Positions 1 to 5,147 of a DNA stretch of 5,147 bases are shown in pieces. Under the pieces are notes generated by a model. That model saw only the letters and a program-made list of their open reading frames with translations. It was not told the origin of the DNA and did not search any database. This DNA comes from FEN-1297 sp964618785 (GTDB taxonomy: Bacteria > Bacteroidota > Ignavibacteria > Ignavibacteriales > Ignavibacteriaceae): assembly GCA_964618785.1 (NCBI GenBank), contig CAZUCY010000193.1, positions 1 to 5,147 on the forward strand, written 5' to 3'. Within the stretch, counting starts at the first letter, position 1; the number at the start of each line of letters is the position of its first letter. The position numbers were made by a program, and so were the translations under genes.

Positions 1-114
1 AAACAATTATTAAAACAAATCCTTCATAGTACTTTTTCGGAATCATTACAATTTTGCGGCGTATTAGCCGAACTATTCAAAATTTGTATTTTTAATAAAA
101 AAGAAATAATTTAA
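1..114 (+). CDS. C-terminal tail of an unidentified protein (partial, 5' end outside window)
   Basis: Frame 1 is open from the first base to a TAA stop at 112-114 and encodes 37 residues. The reading begins KQLLKQILHSTFSESLQF and ends with a lysine-rich tail (NKKEII). I do not recognise the family. The stretch is slightly less AT-rich than the DNA after the stop, which fits a real gene end, but 37 open codons in AT-rich DNA is weak support. It could be the end of a transposase or another accessory gene, or it could be chance. The left neighbouring sequence would decide this. Confidence 0.35.
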   Translation, partial: KQLLKQILHSTFSESLQFCGVLAELFKICIFNKKEII

Positions 115-427
115 AAACACTGTATATTCCCCTCAAATTAAAGTTGTAAATAATATAACTAAATTTTAATATTGTGGTTAGAAACTCATCAAATGATAAT
201 GAAAATAATAATTTAATAAAATCAATAATAAAAAATTAAAATCTTTTGAACATGATGTTTTGATAGCCGGAATGATAGTCTATATTAAAAAGAAATAATA
301 TAGAAGTAAGGTTAATTAGGAAAAAACATTCCAAATTTAGGATTGTTTTATGGATATATGGCTATAGAATAAAAATTAAATCCTACTTTATTAATCAATT
401 AGATAAATAGCTTTACTCTCAAAGCTG
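115..427. other. AT-rich gap upstream of the dead catalase; no gene seen
   Basis: About 310 bases with stop codons in all frames at short intervals. The longest plus-strand stretch (212-292) gives only 26 codons with no credible start. One 15-of-19 match to a Fur-type box lies at 195-213, and an imperfect AT-rich inverted repeat lies at 388-406. Neither is strong in DNA of this composition. The gap probably held the catalase promoter and has drifted since the gene died. Confidence 0.5.
343..370 (+). promoter_or_regulatory. possible sigma-70-like promoter for the catalase pseudogene
   Basis: A TTGTTT hexamer (343-348) and TAGAAT (365-370) are separated by 16 bases and lie about 60 bases before the AAGGAGG ribosome binding site. 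Each hexamer resembles the TTGACA/TATAAT consensus only moderately, and such pairs are common in AT-rich DNA. This is a weak prediction from position and motif alone. Confidence 0.2.
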
Positions 428-434
428 AAGGAGG
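428..434 (+). promoter_or_regulatory. preserved ribosome binding site of the dead catalase gene
   Basis: AAGGAGG is a perfect Shine-Dalgarno sequence. It lies 8 bases before the ATA at 443-445, which stands where the catalase start codon is expected. This site fixes the original start even though the ATG itself is gone. No other ATG at suitable spacing leads into the catalase frame. Confidence 0.7.
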
Positions 435-442
435 ATCATTTT

Positions 443-1070
443 ATAAAAAAGGGAAAAACATAAACCACAACGGCTGGCATTCCAGTCGGTAATATCCAAA
501 ATTCGCTTACTGCGGTAGAACGTGGTACAACCTAGTTGCAAGACCATTATCTTTTTGAAAAACTGGCAAATTTTAATCGTGAGCGCATTCCCAAGTGTGT
601 TGTTCATGCAAAAGCTGCTGGTGCGCATCTTTGCTTATGTTGACGCACATCGTTATAGGCTTGGAGTGAACTATGAGCATCTGCCGATAAATCAGCCATA
701 TGCAACTGAAGTGAATTATTATAAGCGTGACGGTCATATACGAATTGACGGTAATGCCGGTGCATCTGTAAATTATGAGCCAAATAGTTTCTACGGCCCT
801 GAGGCTGATCCGGCTTTCAAAGAACCTCCCTTAAATATATCGAGTGATGCTGATTGGTACAATCAAAAAAGAGGCGTCGATGCTGATTATATTCAACCTG
901 GCAATTTATATCGATTAATGAATGCTGATGAACAGAAACGGCTTATTGAAAATATTGTTGGTTCTCTTAAAAATGTCCCGAAAAATATACAGGAAAAAAT
1001 GGTGGTCCATTTCAACAAAACAGATTGGTATTACGGTAAAGGTATTGCAAAAGGATTAGGATTTCTTTAA
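443..1070 (+). pseudogene. katA: catalase (KatA-type) pseudogene: lost start, two stops, large internal deletion
   Basis: This is a remnant of a small-subunit haem catalase, the enzyme that splits hydrogen peroxide into water and oxygen. From 443 the frame reads as a catalase N-terminus: AGIPVGNIQNSLT, then LFEKLANFNRERIP, then VVHAKAAGAH. The last contains the distal catalytic His (codon 605-607, residue 55, the usual place). The start codon is ATA, and stops interrupt at 461-463 (TAA) and 533-535 (TAG). At 623-629 the text jumps, with a frame change, to the proximal haem signature RIFAYVDAH (haem-ligand Tyr at 636-638). It then continues through HRYRLGVNYEHLP, NYEPNSF and IQPGNLYRLM to a normal C-terminus and TAA at 1068. 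Compared with the usual 480-500 residues, about 270 codons are missing, including the conserved distal Asn and most of the beta barrel. An open frame from 522 to 1070 covers the C-terminal part, but its first 33 residues are out-of-frame sequence. No active catalase can result. Confidence 0.93.
623..629 (+). other. catalase deletion junction
   Basis: In the upstream frame these bases complete AGAH (GCG CAT at 623-628). In the frame one base later, CGC ATC (624-629) begins RIFAY. The bases CGCAT therefore serve both sides. This is what is expected if the deletion joined two copies of a short shared sequence, in catalase codons for Ala-His near residue 62 and for Gly-Arg-Ile near residue 333. 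The shared-repeat origin is inferred, because the deleted sequence is not available. Confidence 0.6.
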
Positions 1071-1297
1071 TAATTCAAAAAATCTTACGACCAGTGGGTA
1101 CAGCTGACCCAATATTCTTTTGTATCATTTGTATAATTACAAAGTTTTTATTAATGTTTTGATATTTATTTGTTGAGAAGTCAGCTTATCCGCAAAATAT
1201 AGGATACCTGAATGTTATTTTTTTTATTTCGTGAACTAAATAGCAAAAAATCCAATCGATCTTTATGCCCGATATCTAAACTTTTAATAACAAAAGG
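1071..1297. other. gap between catalase remnant and membrane-protein gene
   Basis: The flanking genes converge here. The only notable structure is at 1095-1111, where TGGGT and ACCCA arms flank a 7-base loop (ACAGCTG). The following sequence has only a loose T-rich stretch, so this is at best a weak terminator for the former catalase gene. No coding frame is credible. Confidence 0.4.
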
Positions 1298-2002
1298 TTA
1301 TTTAACTATTCTGTAAAATTTTGTGCTCACTTCTTCTTCAATCTTCTTATCTTTATAGAATGTATGTCCTTTTACCAACCATGAAATGCCAAAAGCTAAT
1401 AATGCTATAGATTCTAATATTAAAACCGGATGTATTTTCCAAATAAATGTATTCTTAAAAAAGGATGTGTATATTATTATACAGGACATTGCCAATATCA
1501 TTACTAAACCGCAAAGACGATATATAATATTTCGGTGTCTTTTTTCTTTAGTTATAGGACCCAGTCCATGTTTTGTAAAGAGGATTATCGAATTGAAGGA
1601 CAGTAAAAGAAAAAACAATGCGCTGAAAACCAGATGGATATATCCCGAACACTTATCGTTTATAAGAAATATCCCTACTCTGATATCTTTTCCACAGTAC
1701 ATTGATGCCGGGAATATTATTATTCCCAATGCAAATAATCCGCTCATGTTTCCGACAATATTATCAATCTTTTCATAACCCCTGTATGATATCAGGAATA
1801 GGGAAATTCCAAAGAGTAACCCGACAAAAAAATCTCGCATGTTCGTGTAATAATAATTGCTTATTGAGTCCAGGATAACAAATCCATTTTGTATAAATCC
1901 GCCTAATACAACTATAATAGGCAGCGCTATTCCTATAATGCCTATTAACCTTCGCATTGTTAAATATGAGATTATCAGGCTTTGTCTTCTGTTAGTTAAC
2001 AT
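1298..2002 (-). CDS. six-helix inner-membrane protein of unknown function
   Basis: A complete 234-residue, strongly hydrophobic protein. Six membrane helices are visible at about residues 19-39, 58-73, 83-101, 120-143, 162-182 and 190-211. The loop between helices 1 and 2 contains a polar, tyrosine-rich stretch, ISNYYYTNMRDFF, followed after helix 2 by YRGYEKID. I recall this arrangement from conserved but uncharacterised bacterial membrane proteins. There is no signal peptide, and the highly charged C-terminus (KDKKIEEEV) probably faces the cytoplasm. I chose the ATG at 2002. The frame stays open about 27 codons further upstream, but no ATG, GTG or TTG occurs there. Met16, directly before helix 1, is an alternative start. 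The Shine-Dalgarno sequence is poor. No neighbour suggests a role, and I infer no function beyond membrane location. Confidence 0.85.
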   Translation of the reverse strand: MLTNRRQSLIISYLTMRRLIGIIGIALPIIVVLGGFIQNGFVILDSISNYYYTNMRDFFVGLLFGISLFLISYRGYEKIDNIVGNMSGLFALGIIIFPASMYCGKDIRVGIFLINDKCSGYIHLVFSALFFLLLSFNSIILFTKHGLGPITKEKRHRNIIYRLCGLVMILAMSCIIIYTSFFKNTFIWKIHPVLILESIALLAFGISWLVKGHTFYKDKKIEEEVSTKFYRIVK

Positions 2003-2095
2003 ATTCTCAGAATCCCAGGCAATTAAATGTTCCGTTATATAGTTTGTTAAAATCTGTAATGTCGTATTTATTTTTATTTAAAATCTTTAAATACT

Positions 2096-2101
2096 ATTAT
2101 A
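2096..2101 (-). promoter_or_regulatory. possible -10 element of the membrane-protein gene
   Basis: The minus strand reads TATAAT, a perfect -10 hexamer, about 94 bases before the ATG at 2002. Upstream, TTACAA at 15-base spacing is the only -35 candidate and it is poor. In such AT-rich DNA a lone TATAAT is weak evidence. Confidence 0.25.
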
Positions 2102-2229
2102 TCATCGTCATTTTTTTTGTAATTTTTATCAAGATGTTATTTATTTTACAATATATATACTTGGACATATTATTTCGTAAGATAATTTAAAATTCCCAGA
2201 ATTAATATTTCCCCCTTAAAACGAATTTT

Positions 2230-2322
2230 TTAATCATCAAGAAACTGCCTGGCAAACCTGCTCGACTTATTTGCAAATAATTCTTTACTGCAAAGATTTC
2301 TCACATTGTCGATCAATATTAT
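2230..2322 (-). pseudogene. possible remnant of a small gene (C-terminal fragment)
   Basis: The minus strand from 2322 to a TAA at 2230-2232 encodes about 30 residues, including DNVRNLCSKELFANKSSRF and ending FARQFLDD. The residue mix is balanced and looks like a soluble helical C-terminus rather than the Lys/Asn/Ile-rich product typical of random AT-rich DNA. A TAA sits directly upstream (2323-2325) and there is no start codon, so it is not a gene now. I do not recognise the family. The plus strand over the same bases is also open for a short stretch, so chance cannot be excluded. Confidence 0.25.
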
Positions 2323-2406
2323 TTATTCTCAAAAATATTTTATTGTTCATTGTGAGTACTTAGCTTAATCTTGTAAATCAATATTTTAATGAATATAGGT
2401 ATTAAA

Positions 2407-2441
2407 AAGCCGTCATAAAGTAATATACTTTAAGGCGGCTT
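2407..2441 (-). terminator. intrinsic terminator of the radical SAM gene
   Basis: Two 16-base arms, beginning AAGCCG and ending CGGCTT, flank a 3-base ATA loop. The only imperfections are one G-T pair and one mismatch. On the minus strand the hairpin is followed by TTTTTAAT, the classic run of U residues, and it starts 28 bases after the radical SAM stop codon. On the plus strand the trailing T run is poor, so it mainly serves the minus-strand gene. Confidence 0.88.
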
Positions 2442-2469
2442 ATTAAATGAAAAGATTAAGAATTACGGA

Positions 2470-3681
2470 TTAATTATGACCTGTAAATCCTTTCGGATAA
2501 CTGCGTACATTATAACCGTATTTCAGTTGTTCTTCCATTCTGCAAGACCATACAAGCTTTCCGTTCCATACGGTAATATCAGGGCAGCCATCGCACATAT
2601 TCTGGCGACCATCTTCAAGAAAATCTACCGGCTGTATAATCATAATTGATTGATAATGAAGTCTACGGAAAATATTCAAAGGATTCCTTAAGAATTTCTT
2701 TGCAGTCTTCCTCAGTTTCTTATCAAAAGCGCCGAGCAAAAGCATTGATTTCCCTTTACGAGTTAATTTTGGCTCTGAATATGCAAGGTATTTGTCAAAC
2801 AACATATGATGACCTGCCTGTATTATCTCCATAGCCTTAGGACCCATATAACCGTATATTTTACCTTTAACACCAAGTCTGCCGCTTAGTAACCATTTAA
2901 ATGAATCCGGTTTCTCGGAACCGTTTAAATAAGCACAGCTATCGAAGTCAGGATATTCCTTCTTTATTAGCTCCCAGGCTTCTTCGGCTTTAATATCGGT
3001 TCTTTCAACCGGTTCTTCATTATAAACAAGTTCTCCCATATTAATTTTTTGCGGGCCTAAATAAAAATCTACCAGATTATTATTTACTGCACGGTATAGA
3101 ATAAATACCATCACCTGGACAATATCTATATTCTGTTCAGCCCATTTAACCAATTCAGGCAAATATTGAATTGTATCTTCGTATACTGTGGAATTAAAAG
3201 AGCATGAAATATTTCCAACATCCGCAAGCATACGGGCATAATGATAGCGAAGTTCATTAAGTTCAACTTCATTCTTATCTTTCCATCCCGGCCTGCCTTG
3301 TTTGCTGTCTATATGGAAAGTAAAGCCGTAAACTCCTGCTTTTTTTAATTCGATGAGTAATTCTTTAGTCAAAGCAAGGCCGTTGGTATTTAATATTGGT
3401 TTAAGATTTCTTCTCTTAACCTCTTTTACAATTTCAATAACATTCGGGTGTGTAAGAGGATCTCCTCCAGTTATTGATACTCCATCACACTTTCTTAAGC
3501 TAGTAAAAACATCTAATTCTTGCTTGATGACCTCTAGCGATTTATGGCTATCTTTTTCATTCTGTCTATAGCATCCATCACAACTGAGGTTACATTTTGA
3601 AGTAGGCTCCAGCCATGAAATCGAATTATCGCAAAGATTCCACGGCAGCCTGTAATAATCTAAGTGATTTAATTTGATCAT
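2470..3681 (-). CDS. radical SAM enzyme, MoaA/PqqE-like superfamily, with C-terminal cysteine trio
   Basis: A complete 403-residue protein. The CxxxCxxC site (Cys30, Cys34, Cys37, in SKCNLSCDGCYR) binds the [4Fe-4S] cluster that cleaves S-adenosylmethionine to the 5'-deoxyadenosyl radical. The SAM-contact motif TGGDP follows at 71-75, then the strand motif LNTNG near 97-101 and FTFHIDS at 120-126, as expected for the partial TIM barrel. The C-terminal region carries Cys363, Cys366 and Cys380 (MCDGCPD, then WSC). These could ligate an auxiliary cluster, although the spacing does not match a standard SPASM domain. Basic residues around 305-340 precede it. I start at the ATG at 3681. GGGAAA lies a few bases upstream, and the first residues lead directly into the barrel. 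No partner gene, precursor peptide or transporter adjoins it, so the substrate is unknown. It appears to be transcribed alone, between a candidate promoter and a strong terminator. All tryptophans use TGG and the frame is unbroken. Confidence 0.93.
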   Translation of the reverse strand: MIKLNHLDYYRLPWNLCDNSISWLEPTSKCNLSCDGCYRQNEKDSHKSLEVIKQELDVFTSLRKCDGVSITGGDPLTHPNVIEIVKEVKRRNLKPILNTNGLALTKELLIELKKAGVYGFTFHIDSKQGRPGWKDKNEVELNELRYHYARMLADVGNISCSFNSTVYEDTIQYLPELVKWAEQNIDIVQVMVFILYRAVNNNLVDFYLGPQKINMGELVYNEEPVERTDIKAEEAWELIKKEYPDFDSCAYLNGSEKPDSFKWLLSGRLGVKGKIYGYMGPKAMEIIQAGHHMLFDKYLAYSEPKLTRKGKSMLLLGAFDKKLRKTAKKFLRNPLNIFRRLHYQSIMIIQPVDFLEDGRQNMCDGCPDITVWNGKLVWSCRMEEQLKYGYNVRSYPKGFTGHN

Positions 3682-3754
3682 ATATTTCCCACACTATTAT
3701 TTTATTATTTGCTATTAACTTTTTAAAAAGGAATAGGATATAAAATGAATTAAA

Positions 3755-3783
3755 ATTATAATATATTTTAAAAAACCCGACAA
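3755..3783 (-). promoter_or_regulatory. candidate sigma-70-type promoter of the radical SAM gene
   Basis: On the minus strand TTGTCG (3783-3778) and TATAAT (3760-3755) are exactly 17 bases apart. Transcription would start near 3748 and give a leader of about 67 bases before the ATG. The -10 is perfect and the -35 matches four of six positions, a better pair than others in this window. The AT-rich background and unknown phylum limit certainty. Confidence 0.4.
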
Positions 3784-3854
3784 AGAAATTCAGTCGAATC
3801 ATAATTATCCTGAATAGGGCACTTTAAAATTATAAATTACTACTGTCCCGTTGT

Positions 3855-3866
3855 TTTCCCGGGAAA
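3855..3866. repeat. 12-base perfect palindrome inside the left end of the insertion sequence
   Basis: TTTCCCGGGAAA is a perfect inverted repeat 5 bases inside the candidate left terminal repeat. It lies in the untranslated leader of the transposase. It may be a subterminal protein-binding site or a chance feature; the sequence alone does not say which. Confidence 0.4.
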
Positions 3867-3956
3867 TAGACATAAGTTTTCTAAATATATTATTTTATAA
3901 AGAATTTCCATTGTATTCGATTTCAAATTAAAATTGTCGTAACAACTCAAAATCTT

Positions 3957-3960
3957 GGAG
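3957..3960 (+). promoter_or_regulatory. ribosome binding site that fixes the transposase start
   Basis: GGAG lies 7 bases before GTG at 3968. The codons after that GTG read NKGQTIFS, the expected transposase N-terminus, so this site supports the GTG as the original start, or as a mutated ATG. Confidence 0.55.
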
Positions 3961-3967
3961 CGATAAA

Positions 3968-4780
3968 GTGAATAAAGGTCAAACTATTTTTTCTTAAATT
4001 ATGATTTACATACCTAAATATAGTTTTAATTATTGCTTCGAAAAGTATCGAGGTAACTATAAAGTTCAATCATTTACTTGTTGAGAACAATTTCTTGCTA
4101 TGGCATTTGCTCAATTAACATATAGAGAGTCTTTAAGGGATATTGAAACTTGTCTTAGGGCAATGCGAAATAAATTATACCATATTGGAATACGAAGCAT
4201 AATTTCTCGCTCAACTTTAGCCGATGCTAATCATAATAGGGACTGAAGAATATATGCTGATTTTGCATATATACTTATTGACATCGCCAAAGAGCTTTAT
4301 AGAGACGATAAGTTTTTCAAAGAACTAAATGAAACTGTTTATGCTCCTGATTCAACAACAATAGATTTATGTTTGTCTTTATTTCACTGGGCAAAGTTTA
4401 AACAAACAAAAAGCTATATAGAAATACATACTCTCTTGGAATTACAAAACAACAGGAGACTTGTTTTTCTCAAAAATAATTTTCGTCTATCTGCTATTAC
4501 TTTTGCCAATCTATTTAAGCAACGATGGCAGATTGAATTATTCTTCAAGTGGATTAAACAGAATCTTAAGATGAAGTCTTTTTATGGTAACTCGCCAAAC
4601 ACTGATAAAACTCAGATTTGCAATGCTATCTCTGTTTATGTCCTGCTTGCTAAAATTAAGAAAAAATTAAAAATAGAACATTCACTCTACACTTTTTTAC
4701 AGTTAGTCAGTGTATCAATTTTTGAGAAAACACCACTTATTTCAATGTTTTCAGATTTTAATTACATAAATAAAATTTAA
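3968..4780 (+). pseudogene. IS4-family transposase pseudogene: three stops and an in-frame internal deletion
   Basis: A single frame from GTG 3968 to TAA 4778 reads as an IS4-family DDE transposase. It runs NKGQTIFS, then EKYRGNYKVQSFTC, MAFAQLTYRESLRDIE, SRSTLADANHNRD, DSTTIDLCLSLF and QRWQIELFFKWIKQ. Stops interrupt at 3995-3997 (TAA, expected Gln), 4082-4084 (TGA, expected Trp) and 4244-4246 (TGA, expected Trp). Each differs from the expected codon by one C-to-T or G-to-A change. The first catalytic Asp (4349-4351) and the R-x3-E-x6-K signature with catalytic Glu (4535-4537) remain. After HTLLEL the text jumps, near 4445-4456, to RRLVFLKNNF. About 110 codons are missing, including the part that carries the second catalytic Asp, yet the frame is kept. 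The whole is 270 codons against the roughly 380 I expect for intact relatives. The open frame at 4373-4780 is only the part after the last stop. Confidence 0.92.
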
Positions 4781-4783
4781 CCG

Positions 4784-4836
4784 GATTATAATCAATTGTC
4801 TTTATTCAACTTATAACCGTACGGTAATGATTATAA
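4784..4836. repeat. nested inverted repeats upstream of the phosphatase gene
   Basis: GATTATAATC (4784-4793) and ACCGTACGGT (4816-4825) are each perfect 10-base palindromes. In addition TTATAATCA (4786-4794) pairs perfectly with TGATTATAA (4828-4836), so the arms enclose the second palindrome. The GC-rich core stands out from the AT-rich surroundings. It may be an operator or an RNA hairpin. No protein can be named, and the first palindrome overlaps the suggested right end of the insertion sequence. Confidence 0.4.
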
Positions 4837-4904
4837 ATATGAAATTAAAAAAAATACTTAATAAAGGTAAAATTTTATTTCTTCTATAGCAATAGCTTTA
4901 TATA

Positions 4905-4934
4905 TTGACTTTTCGCATATAATGTTAATATAAA
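4905..4934 (+). promoter_or_regulatory. candidate sigma-70-type promoter of the phosphatase gene
   Basis: TTGACT (4905-4910) and TATAAA (4929-4934) are 18 bases apart, each one mismatch from consensus. The start codon lies about 130 bases downstream, giving a long AT-rich leader. A TATAAT inside the spacer (4919-4923 region) is too close to this -35 to pair with it. A moderate prediction from motif and position only. Confidence 0.35.
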
Positions 4935-5062
4935 TTAAAATCTGTTAATTTTTTAGATTTTTTGATAATTGAAGATTTTGAAAAGAATTGTTTTTATTTT
5001 TGCTATTGATATACGCAGTCAATTCTTATTTTAGTGTAGTGTATTCTTTTTTTTGAGGTTAA

Positions 5063-5147
5063 ATGCAATATAAATATACTTCAGTATCTGAGATCGGTTT
5101 AAAGAGATTAGATAATGAAGATTCTTTTGGGATTTTTAAACTTGAAG
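5063..5147 (+). CDS. PP2C-type Ser/Thr protein phosphatase, N-terminal fragment (continues past window)
   Basis: The first 28 codons of a gene that runs off the right edge. The reading MQYKYTSVSEIGLKRLDNED contains the opening motif of bacterial PP2C phosphatases, S-x-I-G-x-x-R-x-x-NEDSF. In this family Asp20 of NED helps hold the catalytic Mn/Mg ions. These enzymes remove phosphate from serine and threonine of proteins, usually opposing Hanks-type kinases. The start is well supported: GAGG lies at 5055-5058, 4 bases before the ATG, and the motif sits at the usual distance from the N-terminus. Domains further downstream (FHA, membrane segment, kinase fusion) cannot be seen. The call rests on a short but characteristic motif. 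Confidence 0.75.
   Translation, partial: MQYKYTSVSEIGLKRLDNEDSFGIFKLE

Larger units (their letters stand above)
2003..2406. other. gap between the two minus-strand genes; possible fossil coding remnant
   Basis: About 400 AT-rich bases. The first part is the upstream region of the membrane-protein gene and includes a TATAAT-type hexamer on the minus strand (ATTATA at 2096-2101). A less AT-rich patch at 2230-2325 reads on the minus strand as about 31 open codons with a protein-like sequence and no start. The rest shows nothing recognisable. Confidence 0.4.
3839..4792 (+). mobile_element. degenerate IS4-family insertion sequence
   Basis: The element is defined by its transposase remnant (3968-4780). 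A candidate left end is ACTACTGTCCCG at 3839-3850. The matching right end begins directly after the transposase stop, where CCGGATTATAAT (4781-4792) agrees with the reverse complement of the left end at 7 of 12 positions, three of the five mismatches being transitions. The right end is therefore uncertain. I could not identify a target duplication. With an internal deletion of roughly 110 codons and three stop codons, the copy cannot move itself. Confidence 0.7.

Noticed and set aside
195..213. Fur-type box matching 15 of 19 positions upstream of the catalase remnant
   Set aside because: The match consists almost entirely of A and T in very AT-rich DNA and lies over 200 bases from the start codon, so chance is a sufficient explanation.
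388..406. PerR-like AT-rich inverted repeat before the catalase ribosome binding site
   Set aside because: The arms (TTAT...ATAA) are short, the interior does not match the 15-base PerR consensus, and the spacing is wrong by several bases.
522..622. The first 33 residues of the 522-1070 open frame as a real N-terminus or signal peptide
   Set aside because: The bases encode a recognisable catalase N-terminus in another frame, so the hydrophobic-looking sequence is an out-of-frame product.
1286..1302. Hairpin AATAAC/GTTATT at the end of the membrane-protein gene as a terminator
   Set aside because: The stem is six mostly A-T pairs, overlaps the stop codon, and is not followed by a T run on the minus strand.
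1386..1778. A 130-codon plus-strand open frame
   Set aside because: It lies wholly opposite the membrane-protein gene, whose minus-strand reading shows six regular helices and a coherent family-like sequence. The plus frame is a shadow.
3968..4249. TGA read as tryptophan (alternative genetic code), since two transposase stops fall at expected Trp positions
   Set aside because: The same frame also has a TAA at an expected Gln. The transposase remnant and the intact radical SAM gene use TGG for tryptophan, and no intact gene in the window contains an internal TGA.
4995..5002. Bacteroidetes-type promoter element TATTTTTG before the phosphatase gene
   Set aside because: The nearest TTTG upstream (4977-4980) is only 14 bases away, too close for the usual spacing, and such T-rich words are common here.

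Overview
This is an AT-rich bacterial window (roughly 30% GC by eye) with few genes. It holds two intact chromosomal genes, the first codons of a third, two clearly broken genes, and long AT-rich gaps. Protein resemblance is strongest to anaerobe-type Bacteroidetes/Chlorobi-group and neighbouring lineages. Shine-Dalgarno sequences (AAGGAGG, GGAG, GAGG) precede several starts, so I do not assign a phylum firmly. I see no rRNA, tRNA or CRISPR array.

Layout. 1-114 is the tail of an unrecognised reading frame entering from the left. 115-427 is AT-rich with no convincing gene. 428-1070 is a catalase (katA-type) pseudogene. Its ribosome binding site survives, but the start codon reads ATA, there are two early stop codons, and about 270 codons of the core are missing. 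1298-2002 (minus) encodes a six-helix inner-membrane protein of unknown function. 2003-2469 is a gap that contains a strong terminator hairpin and a possible fossil of a small minus-strand gene. 2470-3681 (minus) encodes a complete 403-residue radical SAM enzyme with a CxxxCxxC cluster site and a C-terminal cysteine trio. 3839-4792 is a dead IS4-family insertion sequence whose transposase has three stop codons and an in-frame internal deletion that removes part of the catalytic domain. 4793-5062 is a regulatory-looking gap with nested palindromes and a possible promoter. 5063 to the right edge is the start of a PP2C-type protein phosphatase.

The genes do not form an obvious operon or pathway. 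The radical SAM gene appears to be a single-gene transcription unit, with its own candidate promoter and a clear intrinsic terminator. The most secure conclusions are the two pseudogene reconstructions. In both, an open frame that looks like a normal small gene (522-1070 and 4373-4780) is only the C-terminal remnant of a larger dead gene. I found no convincing new multi-gene system. The best unknown is the substrate of the radical SAM enzyme.
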